IMG/VR virus record: IMGVR_UViG_3300017989_000230
Span: 1-37,272 of that record
Direction: 5' to 3' (one strand)
DNA from: a virus
DNA: 37,272 bases
Shown: positions 32,610 through 37,272 of the stretch, piece by piece
Position numbering within the stretch: the first letter of the stretch is position 1
Layout: each line of letters starts with the position of its first letter
Position numbers and translations under genes: made by a program
Notes under the pieces: generated by a model
The model's database searches: none
Seen by the model: only the letters and a program-made list of their open reading frames with translations
What the model was told of the DNA's origin: nothing

Positions 32610-33022
32610 GCGAGAAGACCGAGCCCACCCACGTCCTCGTGGTGATCCACGATGCCCCCAACCGCTACATCGGCCTCATCGAGAAGGACAAGGTCGTCAC
32701 CGGGAAGCCGGACGCGATCACGATCGTCCAGAACGTGATGCACCTCGTGGTGCAGCTGGTCCCCCAGGCCGACATGGCCACCGGACAGGTCACGAACATG
32801 AAGGTGCTGGAGACGGTGCTCCCGGTGGACTACGCCGACGCTCCACTGCCCGAGATGCACGTCCGGCTCGACCAGGTCATCTACTACTTCCCGACGGGCG
32901 AGATGCTCAACCGGACGTGGGACGCCTATCGGAAGGCCGCCAAGGGCGAAAACGTGTCAGACGGATCTGTTATACGTCCTCCGGTAGGCCTTGATTACTC
33001 GAAGCTGCGCGGGAGGGAATGA
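32606..33022 (+). CDS. Unknown protein, 138 aa
   Basis: Not recognised. The GTG at 32606 overlaps the helicase stop (GTGA), the coupling pattern of this cluster. The protein looks alpha/beta: HVLVVIHDAPNRYIGLIEKD, AITIVQNVMHLVVQLVP, LDQVIYYFPTGEMLNRTWDA. There is no obvious catalytic or metal-binding motif. It lies between the SF2 helicase and uracil-DNA glycosylase and shares their expression. Confidence 0.75.
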   Translation: MSEKTEPTHVLVVIHDAPNRYIGLIEKDKVVTGKPDAITIVQNVMHLVVQLVPQADMATGQVTNMKVLETVLPVDYADAPLPEMHVRLDQVIYYFPTGEMLNRTWDAYRKAAKGENVSDGSVIRPPVGLDYSKLRGRE

Positions 33023-33768
33023 TGGACAAAGAAGCCCAGATTCTCGCCCTCATGGACGAGTGGAAGGGCTGCGAGAAGTGCCCGCTGCACGCTGACCGCG
33101 GACAGATGGTCTTCGGCAGCGGCGCTCTCTACGCGCAGCCCGGGCCCATCGTCCTGGTCGGTGAGGCGCCTGGGGGAACGGAGGACGAGGACGAGCGTGC
33201 AATCCCGTTCGTGGGCGCCGCCGGCCAGATCCTGATGGAGGCGCTCCTCAACCTACACCTCTACGACGAGCGCTTCGCCAACATCTTCTCCGGCCGCGTC
33301 GGCGCTCCCATCGACTTCCACTCCCTGCGGGAACTGCTGCACGAGACGTTCTGGTTCACCAACATCGTGCTCTGCCGTCCGCAGGACAACCGCGATCCCA
33401 CCACCACAGAGATGAAGGAGTGCTGGCCCCGGCTCATCCGAGAGCTCTACGTCGTGGACCCCATCCTCATCATCGCCCTCGGCCGAACCGCGTTCCAGTT
33501 CCTCACCAAGGCCCGAGAGGGCATCAACGCAGCTCGAGGCAAGCTCTACAGCCTCAAGGTGCCAGGCGAGCTCGTCGAGGTCGAGTACCCCGTCTTCGCC
33601 GCACACCATCCCAGCTACGTCGACCGCATCCAGGACTTCGATGAGAAGGACGGCGTGGCCGCGACCTGGTTCAAGGACCTCAAGAGCGCACTGGCGCTCG
33701 TGGACGAGATCAACTACCTGGCGTTCGGCGTGGAGATGCCCGACCGAGACGCCGAAGTCGGAGGATGA
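33019..33768 (+). CDS. Uracil-DNA glycosylase, family 4 (Fe-S type)
   Basis: Family 4 UDGs remove uracil from DNA and carry a [4Fe-4S] cluster. The 249-aa product has CEKCPL with Cys18 and Cys21, then VLCRP with Cys119 and KECWP with Cys135, the expected four ligands. The active-site segment GEAPGGTEDEDE at 48-59 and AIPFVGAAGQIL at 61-72 are typical; ILIIALGRTAFQFL at 149-162 and HHPSY near residue 205 complete the fold. It fits beside the thymidylate synthase: both limit uracil in phage DNA. The start could be the first or second ATG (33019 or 33022). Confidence 0.92.
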   Translation: MMDKEAQILALMDEWKGCEKCPLHADRGQMVFGSGALYAQPGPIVLVGEAPGGTEDEDERAIPFVGAAGQILMEALLNLHLYDERFANIFSGRVGAPIDFHSLRELLHETFWFTNIVLCRPQDNRDPTTTEMKECWPRLIRELYVVDPILIIALGRTAFQFLTKAREGINAARGKLYSLKVPGELVEVEYPVFAAHHPSYVDRIQDFDEKDGVAATWFKDLKSALALVDEINYLAFGVEMPDRDAEVGG

Positions 33769-33769
33769 G

Positions 33770-34366
33770 ATGGCGAGACGGATGAAAGAGGACCAGCTCC
33801 CGGACGATCTCAGGCAGATGCTGGACGAGTTCCGGGAGGCCGACGACGAGCTCACCGGGATGGTCGAGGAGGCCAAGAAGGAGAACCCTGCGTTCTTCTC
33901 CCACCTCGAGGCCATCCAGGTACGCCGCAACACCAAGATGGCGGAGATCAAGACGGCGCTGAAGCAGTTCTTCCTACCGCACGCCGAGGACGACCCGCAG
34001 CTGGGCGAGAGCCGCTTCGGCGAGTTCCTGGTCCAGCCCCGCAGGTCGCGTGGGTGGGTCGTCGAGAGGTTCCTCGAGGCCGCTGACGAGCTCGGCGTGT
34101 TCGAGGCGCTGTCGCAGACCGACCCGCCGGTCATCATCGCGCTGCCGGACTACCACTTCAACGCCGACATCGCCAGGGACCTGGGCATCTACCAGGACCT
34201 CGTCGACCGGAACGTGGTCCAGGTCACGCTCAACTTCCAGATCGATGGCAAGGCCGCCGAGGACAACTGCGACGGTCAGGTCTTCGAGCAGCTGAGGGAG
34301 AAGGCATGGGAGGAGAAGGTCAGCTCCCTGGCGGTCAGCACGCCGGAGGAGAGCAAGCCGCTGTAG
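33770..34366 (+). CDS. Unknown coiled-coil-containing protein, 198 aa
   Basis: The N-terminal 70 residues are charged and probably form a coiled coil (DDLRQMLDEFREADDELTGM, AIQVRRNTKMAEIKTALKQF); the rest is a small mixed domain (PPVIIALPDYHFNADIARDL, VQVTLNFQIDGKA). The coiled coil followed by a compact domain recalls Gam-like nuclease inhibitors, but the resemblance is loose and I would not name it so. The ATG at 33770 has GGAGGATG upstream; frames reach further upstream but run into the glycosylase gene. Confidence 0.72.
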   Translation: MARRMKEDQLPDDLRQMLDEFREADDELTGMVEEAKKENPAFFSHLEAIQVRRNTKMAEIKTALKQFFLPHAEDDPQLGESRFGEFLVQPRRSRGWVVERFLEAADELGVFEALSQTDPPVIIALPDYHFNADIARDLGIYQDLVDRNVVQVTLNFQIDGKAAEDNCDGQVFEQLREKAWEEKVSSLAVSTPEESKPL

Positions 34367-34770
34367 TGCTCAAGGCCCGGGCTCCTCGTGTCTTCGGCAC
34401 GATCGAGGTGTTCTACGAGGACCCGAAGGACGGCCGTCAGAAGCTCACCAGAGACGGCTACAACTGGACCGGCTGGGACATCGACGAGGAGATCCAGAAC
34501 CTCGGAGGGAGGATGAAGATGTCGGACGACCTGAAGGAGATCGTCGGTGACGGGCAGGGCCGCGTGTCGGCCGGGCTCGACATCGGGGAGAAGGAGTACG
34601 GGAACGGTGTGGGCGTGTCGGTGATGGTCTCTGTCGCCTGCGACCAGAGCCGTCCCGGGATGGTGGAAGGCTTCGAGCTGGCGGCTCAGCTCACCGAGTT
34701 CTTCCTCGGGCGCCTCTGGGAGAGGGGCGTGGAGACCTACCGCGAGCTGACGCGAACGGTGCCGGGCTGA
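34366..34770 (+). CDS. Unknown protein, 134 aa
   Basis: Not recognised. The GTG at 34366 shares a base with the previous TAG (TAGTG). The product has strands at the start (FGTIEVFYEDPKDG), a Gly-rich middle (GRVSAGLDIGEKEYGNGVGV) and a C-terminal helix (AAQLTEFFLGRLWERGVETY). Its own stop overlaps the next ATG (TGATG). High third-position GC supports it as a real gene of the rightward cluster. Confidence 0.72.
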   Translation: MLKARAPRVFGTIEVFYEDPKDGRQKLTRDGYNWTGWDIDEEIQNLGGRMKMSDDLKEIVGDGQGRVSAGLDIGEKEYGNGVGVSVMVSVACDQSRPGMVEGFELAAQLTEFFLGRLWERGVETYRELTRTVPG

Positions 34771-35045
34771 TGCCCCCCGAGAAGATCACCGGCGTGCTCA
34801 TGACCGAGCTGACCTACAACCTGTTCGAGGGCAAGCTCGATCTGAAGTACGCGTTCACTGGCAACAATGGTCAGCAGACCCACGGGTTCAGCCGCACCAC
34901 CGTGTGGTCTCCTGACACCGAGCAGAAGTTCCGGGAGTTCCTCGAGTCGGCCAAGAGGGACGTCCTGATCAAACACGGTTTCCCCACAGAGGAGGAGGGA
35001 CAGGGCCATGGCACAGTTCAGCGACAAAGACCTTCGCAGCTTTGA
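34770..35045 (+). CDS. Unknown small protein, 91 aa
   Basis: Not recognised. It may form a small alpha/beta domain (LTYNLFEGKLDLKYAFTG, then EQKFREFLESAKRDVLIKHG). The last 12 residues (GHGTVQRQRPSQL) overlap the next gene by 38 bases in another frame. The ATG overlaps the previous stop. Confidence 0.68.
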   Translation: MPPEKITGVLMTELTYNLFEGKLDLKYAFTGNNGQQTHGFSRTTVWSPDTEQKFREFLESAKRDVLIKHGFPTEEEGQGHGTVQRQRPSQL

Positions 35046-36102
35046 CACCATCCGGCATCGGGCGGAGAAGCTGCACGACCTCAACCACCCCGACCAGATC
35101 GTGGACCTGCGGACGTGCCGGTTCATGCGGAGCGGCCGCATCTACGTCCCCGGCCGCGGCTGGCTCGAGACGAACCAGCACTCGCTGAAGCAGCTGGCCC
35201 AGCGCCTCGGCATCAAGTGGGAGACCTGGTTCATGACCGAGAAGCACGCGATCACCGATGAGGAGGTGCAGGAGGAGATCCAGCGCCGCCTCTCGCGCGA
35301 CACCAGCACCCACATGCTGATCCGCTCCCGGCGCCACGAGAAGGCCAAGGCCGACAGCGACGGCATCATCCGCGCCTTCCTGTCCCCCTCCTACGAGGCC
35401 ATCGACGACGTGCGCGTCCTGGAGCGGATGCAGGCGGCCCTCGGTGACCGCACCAAGGAGATCCGCTTCTGGAAGAAGCGCACCGGCGAGACCGACTGGG
35501 GCTCGCACTACACCGCGGTGCTGGGCGAGGCCCAGACCTTCGGGACCGGCGGGGACGGCCCGGTGATGGCCACCCCGGGGCGCGATGGCGACGTGATGTA
35601 CGCCGGCTTCAAGATGCGGAACTCCGAGGTGGGCTGTCACGCGCTGACCCTCGACGAGTTCTGGCTGCGGCTGGTGTGCCTCAACGGCCTGATGGCCCAG
35701 GTGGACAACCAGCGGATGCTCTACCGGACGCACCGGGCCATCAGCAACAACGACCTCGACTCCAAGCTCGTGGTCAGCTTCCGCAACCTGCCCGAGCGGC
35801 ACGCCCGGCAGAAGGAGCGGTTCGAACAGCTGCTGAAGATCGTGTACGCGGACCACGGCGAGGCCAAGCGTGTGCTCACCCGCTTCATGACCCAGCGCCG
35901 GATGCCGCAGCGCCTCATCGACACCGCCGTCGGCAACTACGACTTCTCGACGCACGATACCGGCGAGGGCGACGACGGCCAGGCGAACGGGTACTGGGTG
36001 CTCAACGCCCTGACCCGGACGGCCCGCGACATGGAGCCGGAGGAGCGCCACGAGCTCGAGCTGTCGGCCGGCGACTTCCTGATGCACGCCAAGGCGGCCT
36101 GA
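35008..36102 (+). CDS. DUF932-like phage/plasmid protein, 364 aa
   Basis: The segment LDEFWLRLVCLNGLM matches the conserved Arg-x-Val-Cys-x-Asn region of DUF932 proteins found in phages and plasmids, and the helical part after it (NLPERHARQKERFEQLLKIV) also fits. The N-terminal 150 residues contain a helical region (ITDEEVQEEIQRRLSRDTST). DUF932 members have no established biochemical role; some lie next to replication genes. The ATG at 35008 has GAGGAGGG upstream. Third-position GC is very high, suggesting strong expression. It is the last gene before a 120-base gap holding an inverted repeat and a promoter. Confidence 0.65.
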   Translation: MAQFSDKDLRSFDTIRHRAEKLHDLNHPDQIVDLRTCRFMRSGRIYVPGRGWLETNQHSLKQLAQRLGIKWETWFMTEKHAITDEEVQEEIQRRLSRDTSTHMLIRSRRHEKAKADSDGIIRAFLSPSYEAIDDVRVLERMQAALGDRTKEIRFWKKRTGETDWGSHYTAVLGEAQTFGTGGDGPVMATPGRDGDVMYAGFKMRNSEVGCHALTLDEFWLRLVCLNGLMAQVDNQRMLYRTHRAISNNDLDSKLVVSFRNLPERHARQKERFEQLLKIVYADHGEAKRVLTRFMTQRRMPQRLIDTAVGNYDFSTHDTGEGDDGQANGYWVLNALTRTARDMEPEERHELELSAGDFLMHAKAA

Positions 36103-36120
36103 TCCACTACCCCTTGGGGG

Positions 36121-36158
36121 CCAACAACGGTGTTGGCACAATGCAACACCGTTGTTGG
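36121..36158. repeat. Perfect 15-bp inverted repeat between DUF932-like and helicase genes
   Basis: CCAACAACGGTGTTG (36121-36135), an 8-base loop and CAACACCGTTGTTGG (36144-36158) form a perfect stem. No T tract follows, so it is not a standard terminator. It ends two bases before the -35 box at 36161, so it could be an operator; a terminator of the upstream unit or part of a replication origin are alternatives. Confidence 0.85.
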
Positions 36159-36160
36159 TC

Positions 36161-36189
36161 TTGACGGGGAACGGCTCGGCCGCGATAGT
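36161..36189 (+). promoter_or_regulatory. Sigma70-like promoter of the DnaB-type helicase gene
   Basis: TTGACG (36161-36166), a 17-base spacer and GATAGT (36184-36189) stand about 32 bases before the TTG start at 36222. The -10 box matches 4 of 6 bases. The inverted repeat lies directly upstream. Confidence 0.5.
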
Positions 36190-36221
36190 CGGACCTTGCC
36201 CCCAGCGAAAGGAGGTCCAGG

Positions 36222-37272
36222 TTGAGACCACTGGGCCAGCTCCTCCTGAGCAAGGTCCTCGAGACGGGCGACTTCGCCACGCTGCTGCGGAGCAGGATCG
36301 ACCCGATGACCCACTTCATCGACCCGGTGGAGCAGGGCATCTTCGAGACGATCCGCACACACTACTACAGTCACCATCACTTCGGCGAGGTACCCTCGCT
36401 GGATCTGATCAAGGACATGTACCCCGAGTTCGAGTTCACGCCGCCCGACGACAGCGTGGAATCTCTGTGCGACCAGATCAAGTACTGGACGGCGCAGCGG
36501 CAGCTCGTCGATATGGGGAACCGCATCATCGAGTACTCAGAGGAGCCAGACTACGCCCTCAGCTTCGCGAGGGACCAGATAGGGAAGGTGTTCGCACAGT
36601 ACACCTCATCGAGAGACGTCAACTTCGCCGACTCGGCCGAGCAGCTCGTGGAGGACCTGCGCGCTGTCCGAGAAGGGAAAGGGATGCTCGGCCTCCCGTT
36701 CCCGTGGCCGTCCCTGAACACCGAGACGATGGGGATGCAGCCCGGCGACTTCATCATGTTCTACGGCCGACCGAAGAACATGAAGACGTGGACCGTGATC
36801 GAGATCGCCATCCACGCCTACATCCATGCCAACGCCCGGGTGCTGATCCTCACCCGGGAGCTCACCGAGCGCAACATGCGCGTCCGGCTGGCAGCGCGCC
36901 TCTGCCAGCTCGACTACCGAGCGTTCAAGCGACAGTCTCTGCACCCCGCCGACGTCGCTCGCTTCGAGGATCAACTGCTGCACCTAAAGGAGGAGGAGGA
37001 AGCCATCTTCGAGGGTGTAGGCAAGCACAAGGCGCTCATCGTGACGGACGACCTGGACGATCCAGTCCTTGGCGGCTCGGTCATCTCGCTGCAGACGAAG
37101 ATCGAGCAGTACGAGCCTGACCTGGTCATCATCGATCCGCTCTACAAGATGAAGGTCCCGGGCAGCAAGAAGCCGGACTCCAACTGGGAGAACCAGTACC
37201 AGATCAGCCACGACATCAAGCACACGGCCCGGCTGTTCGAGATCCCCATCGTCTGCACCAACCAGGCGAAGG
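36222..37272 (+). CDS. DnaB-like replicative helicase, 3' end outside the window
   Basis: The frame is open to the right edge: 350 residues of an incomplete protein. It starts at TTG 36222, where AAAGGAGG lies five to six bases upstream; there is no earlier in-frame ATG with a ribosome site. The N-terminal helical domain (about 1-145) precedes a RecA-like core: MQPGDFIMFYGRPKNMKTWT at 172-191 is the Walker A region, VLILTREL at 207-214, LVIIDPLYKM at 301-310 the Walker B, and IPIVCTNQ at 341-348 the H3-like strand. Walker A reads GRPKNMKT, with Met where Gly normally precedes the Lys. It should unwind DNA at the phage replication fork. The partner primase and polymerase are not in view. Confidence 0.87.
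   Translation, partial: MRPLGQLLLSKVLETGDFATLLRSRIDPMTHFIDPVEQGIFETIRTHYYSHHHFGEVPSLDLIKDMYPEFEFTPPDDSVESLCDQIKYWTAQRQLVDMGNRIIEYSEEPDYALSFARDQIGKVFAQYTSSRDVNFADSAEQLVEDLRAVREGKGMLGLPFPWPSLNTETMGMQPGDFIMFYGRPKNMKTWTVIEIAIHAYIHANARVLILTRELTERNMRVRLAARLCQLDYRAFKRQSLHPADVARFEDQLLHLKEEEEAIFEGVGKHKALIVTDDLDDPVLGGSVISLQTKIEQYEPDLVIIDPLYKMKVPGSKKPDSNWENQYQISHDIKHTARLFEIPIVCTNQAK

Noticed and set aside
34969-36231. 420-aa minus-strand open frame opposite the DUF932-like gene
   Set aside because: It runs through the inverted repeat and helicase promoter and is rich in Val, Leu, Gly and His without any domain; the plus-strand gene fits the cluster.
1-37272. tRNA genes, CRISPR arrays, insertion sequences, integrase or attachment sites
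   Set aside because: Reading the intergenic gaps (all under 150 bases) I saw no cloverleaf with a TTCRANY loop, no spaced direct repeats, no transposase or integrase motifs. A tRNA scan would settle the first point.

Overview
This window is part of the genome of a large tailed bacteriophage (class Caudoviricetes) with high GC content. It carries a terminase large subunit, a portal protein, a partial capsid-maturation protease, a baseplate/tail-spike protein and a replication/repair block (DnaB-type helicase, superfamily 2 helicase, uracil-DNA glycosylase, thymidylate synthase, RNase HII, DNA ligase). No host genes, integrase, tRNA, rRNA, CRISPR array or insertion sequence was seen. The host is uncertain. 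Strong GC bias at third codon positions, promoters of the TTGACR-N18-TANNNT type and a LigD-like ligase would fit an actinobacterium or another high-GC bacterium, but this is inference.

Layout. Virion genes run on the minus strand in four blocks: 27720-22074 (547-aa virion protein, two further virion proteins, portal, small Gly/Ala protein), 20815-7760 (2031-aa RNA polymerase, small protein, spike, 701-aa protein, two unknowns, phosphoesterase-ligase, small protein), 5834-4008 (terminase) and 3223-1 (three unknowns and the protease, which runs off the left edge). Most genes in a block overlap their neighbour by one to four bases (ATGA, GTGA or TGATG), which indicates translational coupling. 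Three plus-strand islands interrupt these blocks: 3344-4030 (HTH regulator), 5925-7699 (small proteins and RNase HII) and 20930-22017 (tiny membrane proteins, zinc-ribbon protein). The last two end in clear intrinsic terminators. From 27862 to the right edge everything is on the plus strand: a small Cys-rich protein, an XRE regulator, a MazG/DUF1599-like protein, thymidylate synthase, unknowns, SF2 helicase, uracil-DNA glycosylase, unknowns, a DUF932-like protein and a DnaB-type helicase cut by the window end.

The most striking element is the 2031-aa gene at 14720-20815. It is a single polypeptide fusing bacterial-type RNA polymerase beta and beta-prime, with the catalytic NADFDGD loop, bridge helix, trigger loop and downstream zinc site. 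It lacks the beta-prime N-terminal zinc finger, and no alpha or sigma gene is visible. It sits inside the virion gene block and is translationally coupled to its downstream neighbour, so it may be a virion-packaged polymerase.

Three divergent junctions carry an identical TATAAGGG element reading into plus-strand genes, without a recognisable -35 box. At two of them, and at the divergent junction around 3290, the minus-strand virion operons have ordinary sigma70-like promoters. This suggests two promoter classes, one of which could belong to the phage polymerase. Other unusual points are a LigD-like phosphoesterase-ligase among tail genes, a recurrent K-x-A motif in virion proteins, an internal duplication in the 547-aa protein, and a perfect 15-bp inverted repeat next to the helicase promoter.
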